Source: Hymenobacter sp. CRA2
GTDB taxonomy: Bacteria > Bacteroidota > Bacteroidia > Cytophagales > Hymenobacteraceae
DNA: 64,000 nucleotides
NCBI RefSeq assembly: GCF_002007105.1
Contig: NZ_MVBC01000012.1
Coordinates: 146,143-210,142 of the forward strand
Direction: 5' to 3'
In this document: piece by piece, positions 7,106 through 16,675 of the stretch
Position numbering within the stretch: the stretch's first letter is position 1
How the letters are laid out: each line of letters opens with the position of its first letter
The notes under the pieces: generated by a model
Databases searched by the model: none
The model's input: only the letters and a program-made list of their open reading frames with translations
What the model was told of the DNA's origin: nothing
Program-made: the position numbers and the translations under genes

Positions 7106-8032
7106 TTACTGCACCACGCTGTAGGGCGCGTCGGCCAGGGCTTTTTTGGCTTCGGGCAGCTCCACGCCCAGGATTTCGTGGATGTTGACGCGCATGCGGT
7201 GGGCCATCTGGGCCAGCGGCAGGTCGTTGCTGTCACGGCCGAAGGGGTCTTCGATTTCGTCGCCGATCATTTCCACCCCGAGCAGCGCATAGGCGCCGAA
7301 CATGGTGATGGGTATCATGAAGTAGTCGTAGGCGTTGATCAACACCCAGGGCATGGCCAGCAGAAACACCGTGATGAAGCCCTTAATGAAGAAGCTGTAG
7401 GAAAACGGGATGGGCGTGCGCTGAATTCGCTCGCAACCGCCGCACACGTCGAGCAGGGCCTCGTGGTGGCGCTGAATGGTGATGAGGTGCGCGGGCAGGA
7501 TGGCGTCCTCGCGCAGCAGCAGCTCGTAGAATTCCTGGAGCAAGGCCGACAGCAACGAGGGCACGTGGCCCGATTCGCGCAGCTTCTGCGTCAGGTTGCC
7601 GGGCAGGTCTTCCAGCTGCTCGAACCGTACGCCGTCGCGCAGGTGGCCTTCGAGGGCAATAGGGAAATTGGAGAGCAGCTTGGCCAGGTGGTAGCGGTGG
7701 CTGCGGTCGTGGGTGGGCAGGCGGGCGTGCAGCAGGGCGGCCAGGTTGCGGCAGTTGTTGGTGAGCTGCCCCCACAGCCGCCGGCCTTCCCAGAACCGGT
7801 CGTAGGCGGTGTTGGTGCGAAAGGCCAGCAGCAAGCTCAGCAGGATGCCCAGCAGCGAGAAGTACTGCGGATCGATGGTGACCTTGAAGCCCATGAAGCG
7901 GTGGGCGACAATAATCACGGCGGTACTGTATACGCCCAGCAGCAGCACGCGCTGCAGCAGCTTCTGGATGATGGGCGACTTGCGCAGGTGCCGGAAGGCA
8001 TCCCACCAGTCAGCCGATTTGTAAACGATCAT
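7106..8032 (-). CDS. Bestrophin family ion channel
   Basis: A 308-residue inner-membrane protein of the bacterial bestrophin (YneE/UPF0187) family, which form pentameric cation or anion channels. It shows the N-terminal helix and first membrane span (LLQRVLLLGVYSTAVIIVAH), the conserved LLAFRTNTAYDRFWEGRRLWG motif of the family, a long cytoplasmic helical domain, and two later spans around FSYSFFIKGFITVFLLAMPWVL and DYFMIPITMFGAYALLGVEMIGDEIEDPFG. A -7-like element (8061-8068) lies upstream on the minus strand. It is probably monocistronic, with GreA/B upstream. The transported ion is unknown; family assignment is firm. Confidence 0.92.
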   Translation of the reverse strand: MIVYKSADWWDAFRHLRKSPIIQKLLQRVLLLGVYSTAVIIVAHRFMGFKVTIDPQYFSLLGILLSLLLAFRTNTAYDRFWEGRRLWGQLTNNCRNLAALLHARLPTHDRSHRYHLAKLLSNFPIALEGHLRDGVRFEQLEDLPGNLTQKLRESGHVPSLLSALLQEFYELLLREDAILPAHLITIQRHHEALLDVCGGCERIQRTPIPFSYSFFIKGFITVFLLAMPWVLINAYDYFMIPITMFGAYALLGVEMIGDEIEDPFGRDSNDLPLAQMAHRMRVNIHEILGVELPEAKKALADAPYSVVQ

Positions 8033-8060
8033 GCGACCTGTTCGGGGTTAGGGGTTGCGG

Positions 8061-8068
8061 CAAAGCTA
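8061..8068 (-). promoter_or_regulatory. -7 element (TAnnTTTG) for bestrophin gene
   Basis: On the minus strand the sequence is TAGCTTTG, matching the Bacteroidota -7 consensus, 29 bases before the bestrophin ATG. A clear -33 TTG was not found at the expected distance. Confidence 0.4.
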
Positions 8069-8096
8069 CGCCCGACCCGAAAATCTGCCGACGGCG

Positions 8097-8624
8097 CTAC
8101 GTTCCGGCGTCGTAGCTGATGCCCACGATTTCCACCAGCTCCTCGCGGGCGCCAAACTGCAGGGGCACCGTCTGGCCGATGCGGGCCCCCAGCACGGCCC
8201 GCGCAATGGGCGCCACAAAAGCCACCTTGCCCTCCGCCACCGAAGCCTCGTCCACGCCCACGATGGCAAAGCGACGCTCCAGCCCCGCTTTGCCGCCGCT
8301 CTTGGTGCGCAACGTCACGGCGGCCCCGAAACGAACCTCCTCGGGCGGCTGCTGGCGTGGGTCCACCACTTTGGCGCTGGCAAGACGGGCATTGAGCAGG
8401 CTGAGTTTGCCGTTGAGCAGGCTCAGCTGCCGCGTGCGGTCGGTGTCGTTGTCGCGGTTGGCTTCGGCCTGGCTGCGCTCGGCATCGAGGGCTTCCAGCT
8501 CCTCGCGCAGCAACTCCAGCCCGCGGGGCGTCACGTAGTTGGGCGTATTGGGTGGCAGGGCCGCCCGGGGCGGAATGATAGGCGGCTGCTGCGAATCGTC
8601 TTCTTTTACAAAACCTCGGCTCAT
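8097..8624 (-). CDS. GreA/GreB family transcription elongation factor
   Basis: A 175-residue Gre factor. The start MSRGFVKEDDSQQPP followed by IIPPRAALPPNTPNYVTPRG is typical of the GreB-like group in Bacteroidota. Residues about 37-85 form the antiparallel coiled coil (LELLREELEALDAERSQAE...), whose acidic tip reaches the RNA polymerase secondary channel; DNDTDRTRQ at the tip carries the acidic residues needed to stimulate transcript cleavage. The C-terminal FKBP-like domain ends GARIGQTVPLQFGAREELVEIVGI. Its role is to rescue backtracked polymerase. The ATG at 8624 is well supported by the family start. The upstream gap 8625-8771 contains nothing I can assign. Confidence 0.92.
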   Translation of the reverse strand: MSRGFVKEDDSQQPPIIPPRAALPPNTPNYVTPRGLELLREELEALDAERSQAEANRDNDTDRTRQLSLLNGKLSLLNARLASAKVVDPRQQPPEEVRFGAAVTLRTKSGGKAGLERRFAIVGVDEASVAEGKVAFVAPIARAVLGARIGQTVPLQFGAREELVEIVGISYDAGT

Positions 8625-8771
8625 GCCGGAAGAAACGCAAGCCGCGACGCGAGGTTGTAGCCCGAAGTGGAGCTTTGCGCATTCCGAACGGTAGTTATCG
8701 GCTGAGATTGTAACAATGACTGACGTACGAAATACGCGCGGCGGCTCCCCCCACTACTCCCAGCTACGCCT

Positions 8772-11762
8772 TTACGAGCGCGGCAGGTACTGCTCAAACA
8801 AGCTGGCAATGCGCTGGGCCCGGGCCGTGTCGTTGGTATCGGCGGCGGCCTGGTAAAGGCGGCTAAGGGTCAGGGCTTCGGTCTGAATTTCGCGCTCGAA
8901 ACGGGCCGGTTCGTGGGTTGTGTAGTAGGCCAGGCTCTGCTGGGCGCGGTTGGTGAGCAGGTCCATGAGGCGGTGCGCCCGCGGGGCCTCACCGAGCTTG
9001 ACCAGCGGGGCTACCAGATCGGCCGTGGTGTAGTCGTAGGGTACGGTATCATCGGGCATCACGCGCAGGCAGCGGTCGATGACCTGCTTGGCGCGGGCGT
9101 GGTTGCCATCGTGCATGTAGGCCTGGGCGAGGCGGGCAAACTGCTCGCGGTAAGCCCCTACGATGCGGCGCTGCGGCTCGTCGTAGTACACGCGCGGGTT
9201 GGCCAGGTTGCGGTACGAAAACTTGCGCATCAGCGAGTCGAACAGCGCCTCCCGGGCCACGTAGCCGATTTCCTGGGGCTTGGCTTCGGGGTTCTGGCAA
9301 GGCAGCACGCGGTAGGCCATGCCTTCCAGCTGCAGGTAGGGCTCCAGTCCGGCGTACTCGCTCGGGGCCATGTAGCCCGACAAGTACACCGGCCGCTGCC
9401 AGTTGGCCGAAGCAATGATATCGAGCAAAGCCAGCTCCTTTTTCTCCATCACGCCACCGGCACCGGCCTGCCACTGCATGCGCGGCACCAGCTGCCCCCG
9501 CCGCTCCCGCGGCACAATGCCGGCGCGGCGCACGGCGGCGGTGTCCACGTCGAGGTAAAAGGCGCGCGTGGGGTACGAAAGCAGCGTACGGCCGCTTTGC
9601 GTCTGCACTTGCAGCAGGGGCGAGTTCTGGCGCACCAGCTGCATGAATTCGCGCAGGTTGACGGCCGGCACCGCCGGGTTGGCTACCAGTGGCAGGTAGT
9701 CGTTGGTGCCCTGGGTATAGTCGGGGTGGCTCAGCGTCATGGGCAGCGGCGCCGATGGGCCCATGCGCTGCTGCATCTGATCGATGTACCAATCGGTGTT
9801 GAGGTACGGCGACACGGCCACGCGCACGTCGGGCCGGATGCCTTCCACCTGTTGGGCGTACCAGAGCGGAAACGTGTCGTTGTCGCCGGCGGTGATAAGC
9901 AGCGCATTCGGCGCCACGCTGTTGAGCATGTTGCGGGCCCAGTCCAGCGCCAGGTAGCGGTTGGAGCGGTTGTGGTCGTCCCATCCCTGCTGGGCCATCA
10001 GCGCGGGCACCGCCAGGCCGAGGGCCGTGGCCAGCGCCACGCGCAGGCGCTCCGGCCGCAGCAGGCTCCGCAGGGCCTCACTCAGCGCCAGCACGCCCAG
10101 CCCGATCCAGATGGCAAAGGCGTAGAACGAGCCGACGAAGGTGTAGTCCCGCTCGCGCGGCTCGATGGGCGGCTGGTTCAGGTAGAGCACAATGGCCACG
10201 CCCGTCAGCCCGAAAAGCAGGCCAACCACCAGGGCATTGCGGCCGTCGCGGCGCAGGTGAAAGAGCAGGCCGGCCACGCCCAGCAGCAGCGGCAGGACCA
10301 GGTAGTTGTTGCGGGCGGCACTGTCGGCCAGTCGTTCGGGCAGGCCGTTGCGGCGGCTTTCGGTAGGCCACAACACGCCGGCCTGCTGCACATCGGAGTC
10401 GCGGCCAACGAAATTCCACAGGAAGTAGCGCCAGTACATGTGTCCGATCTGGTAGCGCAGCAGAAAGCCGAGGTTGTCGGCCATGGTGGGACGCTGGTCG
10501 GGCTGCACATCCACCCACTTTTGGTACTCGCGCAGGTGGCCGGGCTGGTTGCTGTAGAGGCGCGGCAGCAGCATTTTGTCCGCGTCGGCGTAGCGGGTTT
10601 CGGGCTTGTGCTCCACCACCACGTAGCGGCCGTTTTGCCGCTCGTAGCGCGGGGCACCGTCTTGCTGTTCCACCGGTTGGGCATTGAACTGCGGCCCGTA
10701 GAGCAGGGGCCGGTCGCCGTACTGCTCGCGCTTCAGGTAGCTCACGAAGGACAGCACGTCGCCGGGGTTGTTTTCGTCGATGAGCGGGTTGAAGCCCGAG
10801 CGGATCGGCACGATGAGGTAGGACGAGTAGCCGATGAGCACGAACACCAGCCCCAGCAGAGCCGTGTTCAGCAGGTGTTTCTGGCGCCGGATGGAGTAGC
10901 GGAAGCCAGCTGCCAGCAAGCCCACAAGCAGCAGCCCAAACAGCACGACGCCCGAGTTATAGGGCAGACCGAAGGCGTTTACGCTGAGCACTTCCAGGCC
11001 GCCGGCCAACGACGGCAGCCCCGGAATGACGCCCACCAGAATCAGTAATACCACGGCGCTACTCAGGGCGAGGGTGAGCAGCGCCCCCCGCATGGTGGGC
11101 TGCGCAGCGCGGCGGAAGTAGAAAATGAAGCCCAGCGCTGGCAGGGCCAGCAGATTCAGCAGGTGCACCCCGATGCTCAGCCCGATGACGTAGGCAATGA
11201 GCACCAGCCATTTGTCGGAATCGGCTTCGCTGGCGCGATTTTCCCACTTCAGCATCAGCCACACCACCGCGGCCGTGCCCAACGACGACAGCGCGTACAC
11301 CTCGGCCTCCACGGCGTTGAACCAAAACGAATCGGAGAAGGCCAGGGCCAGGGCCCCGACGGCACCGCTGCCGAGGATAAGGGCGGTTTGGCCGGCGGTG
11401 GGCTCAACCGGCCGGTCGTCGTGCATGCCTGGACGGTGCAGCGTCAGCTTCCTGGCCAGCATGGTGATGGTCCAGAACAGCAGCAGCACCGTGAGGGCGC
11501 TGCTCAGGGCCGAGAGCAGGTTGACGAGCACCGGCACCCGCGCCCCGTCGCCGAAGGAAAGCAGGGAAGCCAGCCGGCCCAGCAGCAGGAACGTGGGCGC
11601 GCCGGGCGGGTGCGGCACCTGTAGCTTGTGGGCGCTGGCAATGAATTCGCCGCAATCCCAGAAGCTCACCGTGGGTTCCAGGGTGAGGGCGTAGGTGGCC
11701 AAGGCCAAGGCAAAAATCAGTCCGCCGGCGAGGTTGTTGAGCGTGGAATAGGAGTAGCGCAT
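8772..11762 (-). CDS. DUF2723 membrane glycosyltransferase-like protein (GT117 type)
   Basis: A 996-residue polytopic inner-membrane protein of the DUF2723 family, related to eukaryotic TMEM260 and annotated as glycosyltransferase family 117. The N-terminal signature LALATYALTLEPTVSFWDCGEFIASAHKLQVPHPPGAP contains the acidic WDCGE motif expected to act in the extracytoplasmic loop, as in GT-C enzymes. About 10-12 membrane spans follow to residue ~600, then a periplasmic domain (ITAGDNDTFPLWYAQQVEGIRPDVRV) and a helical, TPR-like tail. Its likely role is transfer of a sugar from a lipid carrier to exported proteins. The length is normal for the family. It is a single gene divergent from the Kelch protein. 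The acceptor is not known. Confidence 0.9.
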   Translation of the reverse strand: MRYSYSTLNNLAGGLIFALALATYALTLEPTVSFWDCGEFIASAHKLQVPHPPGAPTFLLLGRLASLLSFGDGARVPVLVNLLSALSSALTVLLLFWTITMLARKLTLHRPGMHDDRPVEPTAGQTALILGSGAVGALALAFSDSFWFNAVEAEVYALSSLGTAAVVWLMLKWENRASEADSDKWLVLIAYVIGLSIGVHLLNLLALPALGFIFYFRRAAQPTMRGALLTLALSSAVVLLILVGVIPGLPSLAGGLEVLSVNAFGLPYNSGVVLFGLLLVGLLAAGFRYSIRRQKHLLNTALLGLVFVLIGYSSYLIVPIRSGFNPLIDENNPGDVLSFVSYLKREQYGDRPLLYGPQFNAQPVEQQDGAPRYERQNGRYVVVEHKPETRYADADKMLLPRLYSNQPGHLREYQKWVDVQPDQRPTMADNLGFLLRYQIGHMYWRYFLWNFVGRDSDVQQAGVLWPTESRRNGLPERLADSAARNNYLVLPLLLGVAGLLFHLRRDGRNALVVGLLFGLTGVAIVLYLNQPPIEPRERDYTFVGSFYAFAIWIGLGVLALSEALRSLLRPERLRVALATALGLAVPALMAQQGWDDHNRSNRYLALDWARNMLNSVAPNALLITAGDNDTFPLWYAQQVEGIRPDVRVAVSPYLNTDWYIDQMQQRMGPSAPLPMTLSHPDYTQGTNDYLPLVANPAVPAVNLREFMQLVRQNSPLLQVQTQSGRTLLSYPTRAFYLDVDTAAVRRAGIVPRERRGQLVPRMQWQAGAGGVMEKKELALLDIIASANWQRPVYLSGYMAPSEYAGLEPYLQLEGMAYRVLPCQNPEAKPQEIGYVAREALFDSLMRKFSYRNLANPRVYYDEPQRRIVGAYREQFARLAQAYMHDGNHARAKQVIDRCLRVMPDDTVPYDYTTADLVAPLVKLGEAPRAHRLMDLLTNRAQQSLAYYTTHEPARFEREIQTEALTLSRLYQAAADTNDTARAQRIASLFEQYLPRS

Positions 11763-11966
11763 AAGCCGTTCGGGGTTGCGTGAAGCGTCGTCTCAAGCGG
11801 CTCAGATGCCGCAGCCGGGGAAAGGGTTGCCTGAGCGGTGCGGGCAGCTTGCCGAAAGCTCGTACCCCGCTGCCTTGCGGCGGCTGATAAGCTGATTTGT
11901 CCGTACTTACCAGCGCATTATTTTTCACCGCCCGACGACCGACCGGTTCTTTATTTCCGCTACTCT

Positions 11967-13241
11967 ATGACGCACATTTCCACAACTGTACGAACAAAGC
12001 TGGCTTCGCTCCTGCTGGCCGCTGGCGTCGCGCTGCCCAGCCACGCCCAGGTTCCGTCTTTCACCTGGGCCACCATGGCGCCGGCGCCGCTGGGCCGCTA
12101 CGAAGCCTTGGGCACCGTAGCCGAGGGCCGCCTGTACGTATTTGGCGGCTTCTACACTACCAGCATCATCGATGCCACCGCCCGCTGCGACGTGTACGAC
12201 CCGGCCACCAACACCTGGACGCAGCTGGCCAACATGCCCGAGGCCATGACCCACACCGGCCTTGCCTACGACGGCGCCGGCCACCTGTACATGGCCGGCG
12301 GCTATGTGGGCCGGCACCCCGGGCCCATCACCGAACACGTCTGGCGCTACGACATTGCCACCAATACCTGGAGCGCGGGCGTGCCCCTGCCCTCCGGGCG
12401 GGGCGGGTGCATGCTGGTGGCTCGCGGCCGCACGCTGCACGTATTCGGCGGCGCGGCCCGTTTCGGCGGCGTCTCCTCCTACGATATTGCCGAACACCTC
12501 ACCCTCGACCTCGACGCGCCCAACCCGACGTGGGTAGCGCGCGCTCCGCTGCCAAACCCGCGCAACCACCTGGGCGGCGTGGCGCTCAACGGCAAGGTCT
12601 ACGCCATCGGCGGGCAGCACCTCGACAACGAAACCACCGAAAACCAGGCCTCGGTGCATGAGTACGACCCCGCCACCGATACCTGGACCGCCAAAGCCAA
12701 CATGCCCCGCACGCTGGGCCATATCACGAGCACGGTGCTGGCCCTGAACAACCGCATTGTGGTAGTGGCGGGCGTCACCAACATTGCCGGCGCGGTGCCG
12801 AACCTCATCGAATTTGACCCGGTGGCCAACACTTGGCGCGAAATCACGCCGCTGCCGGAGCGCCGCCACTCGCCGGTAGCAGGCGTGGTGGGCGGGCGTC
12901 TGCTGGTCACGGGCGGCACTTACACCCAGCTGCACACCGAAACCTGGCAATCGGCCCAGGTGCTGAGCGCGGCTTCTCCCCTACCGCTGACGTTGGCTGG
13001 CTTGTACCCCAATCCGGCCCGGACGACGGAAACCGTACAGCTTACCTGGCCGGGCGCGGCCTCGGGCCCGGTGCAGGTGGAAATTGTGGATGCGCTGGGG
13101 CGGGTGCGTCACCGCGCGCAGTACCTGTGGCGTGGGGCGCAGGCCGGCACGTTGGCTACCACGGGCCTAGGCGCTGGGCTGTATACCGTCCGGCTACAGC
13201 AAGGCCGGCAAAGCGCTGCTGCTCGGCTGGTTATCCAATAA
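11967..13241 (+). CDS. Secreted Kelch-repeat protein with T9SS sorting domain
   Basis: A 424-residue exported protein. A signal peptide ending ALPSHAQ is followed by about six Kelch blades; recurring pairs such as GRLYVFGGF, HLYMAGGYV, KVYAIGGQ and RLLVTGGTY alternate with YDPATNTWTQL-type strands, giving a beta-propeller. The last ~80 residues (LAGLYPNPARTTETVQLTW ... GAGLYTVRLQQG ... ARLVIQ) are a type A T9SS C-terminal sorting domain, so the protein is exported through the type IX system and anchored or released at the cell surface. ATG at 11967 is chosen because it directly precedes the signal peptide. The ligand is unknown. Confidence 0.93.
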   Translation: MTHISTTVRTKLASLLLAAGVALPSHAQVPSFTWATMAPAPLGRYEALGTVAEGRLYVFGGFYTTSIIDATARCDVYDPATNTWTQLANMPEAMTHTGLAYDGAGHLYMAGGYVGRHPGPITEHVWRYDIATNTWSAGVPLPSGRGGCMLVARGRTLHVFGGAARFGGVSSYDIAEHLTLDLDAPNPTWVARAPLPNPRNHLGGVALNGKVYAIGGQHLDNETTENQASVHEYDPATDTWTAKANMPRTLGHITSTVLALNNRIVVVAGVTNIAGAVPNLIEFDPVANTWREITPLPERRHSPVAGVVGGRLLVTGGTYTQLHTETWQSAQVLSAASPLPLTLAGLYPNPARTTETVQLTWPGAASGPVQVEIVDALGRVRHRAQYLWRGAQAGTLATTGLGAGLYTVRLQQGRQSAAARLVIQ

Positions 13242-13401
13242 AGCTTCGGATTTCGCCCGTTTTCCGGGGGCCAAGCGCAGCTTGCCTACCGCTGCTGCCC
13301 GTAGAACATGACCCGGCTTCGCTGTTTAGCGAAGCACGGGCGGCGCGTTAGGCTCCGCTCGGGTTGTTACTGCTGGCGCAGCTGCTGCGCATCTCTCCCT
13401 T

Positions 13402-14622
13402 ATGACGTCCTCTTCCGTTAGCCCTTCGGCTCCATCGGCTCCGGCCCACGCGCTGCCCACGTCCCTGGTCTGGCTTATGTCCCTGACCTGCGGCCTGGTG
13501 GTAGCCAATATCTACTACAACCAACCGCTGCTGGGCGAAATCGGCCGCAGCTTCGGGGTGGCCGAAAGCCAGGCCAGCCTCGTGGCCACCATCACGCAGG
13601 TGGGCTACACGCTGTGCATGCTATTGGTCGTGCCACTCGGCGACAAGCTCGAACGTAAGCGGCTCATTCTGATTATGCAGCTCGGCGCGGCCCTGTGCAT
13701 GGCCGCCGCGGCCTGGGCTCCCAGCTTCGGGGTGCTGCTCGGCGCCAGCCTGCTGATTGGCGTGTGCTCGGCCGTGCCCCAACTGCTGCTGCCCATGGCC
13801 GCCCACCTCGCCCCGGATGAAGACCGCGGCCGCATCGTGGGCCAGATCATGAGCGGACTGCTGGTGGGCATTCTGCTCTCGCGTACCGTCAGCGGCTACG
13901 TGGGCGCGCACCTGGGCTGGCGCACCATGTTTGGCGGCGGCGCGGCGGCCATGGTGCTGCTCGGCGCGGTGCTGGCCTGGCGCCTGCCCACCGACCGGCC
14001 CAACTTCACCGGCTCCTACGCCTCCCTGATGACCTCGCTGCTCACACTCACGCGCCAGTTGCCGCTGCTGCGCCGCTCGGCCCTCATCGGCGGCACCATG
14101 TTCGCCGGCTTCAGCGTGTTCTGGACTACGCTGGTCTTCCTACTCGAAGGCGCGCCCTACCACTACCACAGCGACGTAGCCGGCTTTTTCGGCCTGATCG
14201 GGGCCTGTGGCGCCCTGGCAGCCCCGCTGGCCGGCAAAACCGCCGATACCCGCGGGCCGGATTTTGCCATCCGCATCGGCATAGGCCTGGCGGTGCTGGC
14301 ATACGGCATCATGTTTCTGGGCAGTAGCTACATCGCCGCGCTGGTCGTGGGCGTTATTCTGCTCGATGTAGGCGTGCAGGCCACGCACATTTCCAACCAG
14401 TCGCGCATCTTCTCGCTGATTCCGGAAGCCCGTAGCCGCCTGAATACCGTGTACATGACAGCCTACTTCATCGGCGGCGCCGTCGGCTCGCTCGTCGGCG
14501 GCTGGGCCTGGACGCATGGCCGCTGGCCAGGGGTGTGCGCGGCTGGCCTGGGGTTCGTGGCGCTGGCTTTCCTGGCCAGCCGCATGTACGGGCGTAGCAG
14601 TGCCGAAAAGCAGGTTGCCTAG
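13402..14622 (+). CDS. MFS transporter
   Basis: A 406-residue major facilitator carrier with about 12 membrane spans. Family features include ANIYYNQPLLGEIGRSFGV in span 1, the loop 2-3 signature LGDKLERKRLILIMQ, and a second-half loop GKTADTRGPDFAI. The sequence most resembles the YgaY/YnfM-like sugar or drug efflux group found across bacteria. It probably exports small molecules using the proton gradient; the substrate cannot be told from sequence. It is monocistronic, with a bidirectional terminator at 14643-14681 and convergent rfbD downstream. Confidence 0.9.
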   Translation: MTSSSVSPSAPSAPAHALPTSLVWLMSLTCGLVVANIYYNQPLLGEIGRSFGVAESQASLVATITQVGYTLCMLLVVPLGDKLERKRLILIMQLGAALCMAAAAWAPSFGVLLGASLLIGVCSAVPQLLLPMAAHLAPDEDRGRIVGQIMSGLLVGILLSRTVSGYVGAHLGWRTMFGGGAAAMVLLGAVLAWRLPTDRPNFTGSYASLMTSLLTLTRQLPLLRRSALIGGTMFAGFSVFWTTLVFLLEGAPYHYHSDVAGFFGLIGACGALAAPLAGKTADTRGPDFAIRIGIGLAVLAYGIMFLGSSYIAALVVGVILLDVGVQATHISNQSRIFSLIPEARSRLNTVYMTAYFIGGAVGSLVGGWAWTHGRWPGVCAAGLGFVALAFLASRMYGRSSAEKQVA

Positions 14623-14642
14623 CCACGTTAGTCCGTTAAAAT

Positions 14643-14681
14643 ACAGGGCGGCCGGAGCTGACATAGCTCCGGCCGCCCTGT
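14643..14681. terminator. Bidirectional terminator, 17-bp stem
   Basis: Bases 14643-14659 and 14665-14681 are perfect inverted repeats with a 5-base loop; A and T runs lie outside the stem. It separates the convergent MFS and rfbD genes. Confidence 0.88.
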
Positions 14682-14700
14682 TTATATCAACAGTTGGCAG

Positions 14701-15561
14701 CTATTGGCTGGCCAAACGGCGCATGCACTCCTGCAGGCTCGTCCGCCAGTGCGGAATGGCAATGCTGAGCCCGGCTTTTGCTTTGCTCTTGTCCATCACT
14801 GAGTAAGCGGGGCGCGTAGCCTTGGTCGGATACTCGCTCGTGCGGATAGGAACGGTTCGGGTCGACAGCCCGCCCAGCTCAAAGATGGCCACCGCGAAAT
14901 CGTACCACGACGTGATGCCCTCGTTGCTGTAGTGGTACAGCCCGTATTGCGTGTTACCCGTCTGGATGATGTGCAGCAGCACCCCGGCCAGGTCGATGGC
15001 GTAGGTGGGCGTGCCCAGTTGGTCCCAGATGACGCGCATCTCGTCCCGCTCGCGGCCGAAGCGCAGCATGGTCTTGACGAAGTTGCCGGCGTACTCGGAG
15101 TAGAGCCAGCTGGTGCGCAGGATGAAATACCGCTCCGTGTGCGTCGGAATTACCTGCTCGCCTTCCAGCTTGGTCAGGCCGTAGGCGCTGATGGGCGCCG
15201 TTTCGTCGGTTTCCAACAAGGGTTGATTGCCGGTGCCGGCAAACACAAAATCGGTGGAGATGTGTAGCAGCGTGGTGCCGAACTCGCCGCACAGGCGGGC
15301 CAGATTTTCCGCCCCGTCGCGGTTTACGCGGCGCGCAATGTCCAGCTCGTCTTCGGCCTTGTCCACGGCCGTGTAGGCGGCGCAGTTGATGCAGTACTGC
15401 GGCTGGTACTGCTCGAAGGCTTTGCGCAGCACTTGCGGGTCCAGAATATTCGCCTGCTCCTCGGGCAGCATCACCAGCCCCGAGATGTTTCGCTCGGCTG
15501 CCACGTGGGCCAAGCACTGCCCCAGTTGCCCGGAGGCGCCAAAAACCAGAATGCTGTTCAT
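14701..15561 (-). CDS. rfbD: dTDP-4-dehydrorhamnose reductase
   Basis: A 286-residue RmlD/RfbD, the last step of dTDP-L-rhamnose synthesis, reducing dTDP-4-dehydro-L-rhamnose with NAD(P)H. Visible: the N-terminal dinucleotide motif VFGASGQLGQ, NCAAYTAVDKAE, the STDFVFAG segment, and the catalytic YGLTKLEGE (YxxxK). The C-terminal half carries RTSWLYSEYAGNFVKTMLRFG and DQLGTPTYAIDLA, typical of the substrate domain. The other rhamnose genes are not in this window, so the pathway is split. The start at 15561 precedes MNSILVFGASG, as expected. Confidence 0.93.
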   Translation of the reverse strand: MNSILVFGASGQLGQCLAHVAAERNISGLVMLPEEQANILDPQVLRKAFEQYQPQYCINCAAYTAVDKAEDELDIARRVNRDGAENLARLCGEFGTTLLHISTDFVFAGTGNQPLLETDETAPISAYGLTKLEGEQVIPTHTERYFILRTSWLYSEYAGNFVKTMLRFGRERDEMRVIWDQLGTPTYAIDLAGVLLHIIQTGNTQYGLYHYSNEGITSWYDFAVAIFELGGLSTRTVPIRTSEYPTKATRPAYSVMDKSKAKAGLSIAIPHWRTSLQECMRRLASQ

Positions 15562-15690
15562 GTAGTATCGCGTCGAGGGTAGCTGTCCGGCCGCGAAAAT
15601 GCGAAATAAACGCCGGCCAACCGGTGCTACGCCCCCTAGGCCACGCTCCAGCCCAGCTCAACGCCGGTAGCTGCACCGCCCCAGACGCGG

Positions 15691-16629
15691 CTAGTGCGGC
15701 GCGGTCGGGTTCTTGTTGTCGATGGGCCGGAACTGCCGCTCGCGGGGCTGCTTTTCGGTCAGGTATTTCCAGTAGCGCTTGGGCATGTGGCGGCGGTGCA
15801 GCTTCACGTTTTTGCGCTCGGGAATGTTGACGTGGTCGAAGTAGGCCTGCCAGAGCACCTGAAACAGCGGCTCCCGCTCATCAAGCACGGCCGCCGATAC
15901 GGCCGAGCTGCTGGCCGCCACCGCCTCCACGGCCGCGTCGAAGCTCACCACGTCGGTGCGGTGCAGGTCGTAGTAGAGGCCGTAGCGGCGACGCCGGTCG
16001 AAGATGAGCCAGCGCTGGTCGGCGTAGCGCTTGGTGAAGTGCTCGGCAATGAGCGGCAGCACATCGTAATCGGGCTCGATACTGGCGTGAAACAGCCCGT
16101 CCTGCGTCCGCTCGAAGCGCACAAACGCTTCCATGCGGTGCTTCTCGCGAAACAGCTGCTTGGTCACGTCGGCCACGGCGCGCACGGTGTCGTTGCTGAA
16201 ATTCTCGCTGATGTCCTGCCCGCCGGCTTCGGTGGCCAGCTGCACGTAGCGAAAAATCAGCTGCTCCCGGTCGGCCCGCTCCGACAGGAAGGTTTTGTAC
16301 AGGTTGGTACGCGCCTCGGCGGGCATGTACTTCAGCAGCCCGTCCCACACGCGCCGGGCGCGGTCCTCGTCGGTGAGCACGGCAATGGTTTGGCTGAACA
16401 GGCCGCCCTGCGCCGCGCCCTCCGGCTCAATGGCCTCGGGCCAGAGCCGCTGCTCCCAGCACGTGAGCAGCACCGACAGCAGCCCATCGAACGAGCAGTC
16501 GTAGGTGAAACGCGCGGCCGCGTCGAAGCTCGGCGGCAGCTGACCAGCGCGCTGTAGCGAAGTAATGGGGGGCTGCGCCGGCAGCCCCGGCGCCCGGCGG
16601 GCAAGTGAAGTATTGCGCGGCTTTTTCAA
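15691..16629 (-). CDS. TIGR03915/DUF4130-family probable DNA metabolism protein
   Basis: A 312-residue protein of the DUF4130 (TIGR03915) type. After a poorly conserved ~40-residue N-terminus it reads FTYDCSFDGLLSVLLTCW, the family start, followed by RVWDGLLKYMPAEARTNLYKTFLSE, and VLPLIAEHFTKRYADQRWLIFDRRRRYGLYYDL, and ends near the WQAYFDHVNIPERKN and PKRYWKYLTEK segments. In many bacteria this protein is paired with, or fused to, a uracil-DNA-glycosylase-like domain and accompanies a radical SAM protein, here at 18064-19389. No UDG domain is fused. The first codon at 16629 is TTG and no ATG precedes the conserved core closely, so the start is uncertain. The reaction is unknown; a role in DNA repair or modification is inferred from the pairing. 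Confidence 0.85.
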   Translation of the reverse strand: MKKPRNTSLARRAPGLPAQPPITSLQRAGQLPPSFDAAARFTYDCSFDGLLSVLLTCWEQRLWPEAIEPEGAAQGGLFSQTIAVLTDEDRARRVWDGLLKYMPAEARTNLYKTFLSERADREQLIFRYVQLATEAGGQDISENFSNDTVRAVADVTKQLFREKHRMEAFVRFERTQDGLFHASIEPDYDVLPLIAEHFTKRYADQRWLIFDRRRRYGLYYDLHRTDVVSFDAAVEAVAASSSAVSAAVLDEREPLFQVLWQAYFDHVNIPERKNVKLHRRHMPKRYWKYLTEKQPRERQFRPIDNKNPTAPH

Positions 16630-16675
16630 AGGAGAATACGACTTCTTGAAGCTTTATAGGCAGTCTGATTAGGGG

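Noticed and set aside
8913..11048. 711-codon open frame opposite the DUF2723 gene
   Set aside because: Composition (Gly/His/Val/Gln) and position match a GC shadow; no motif.
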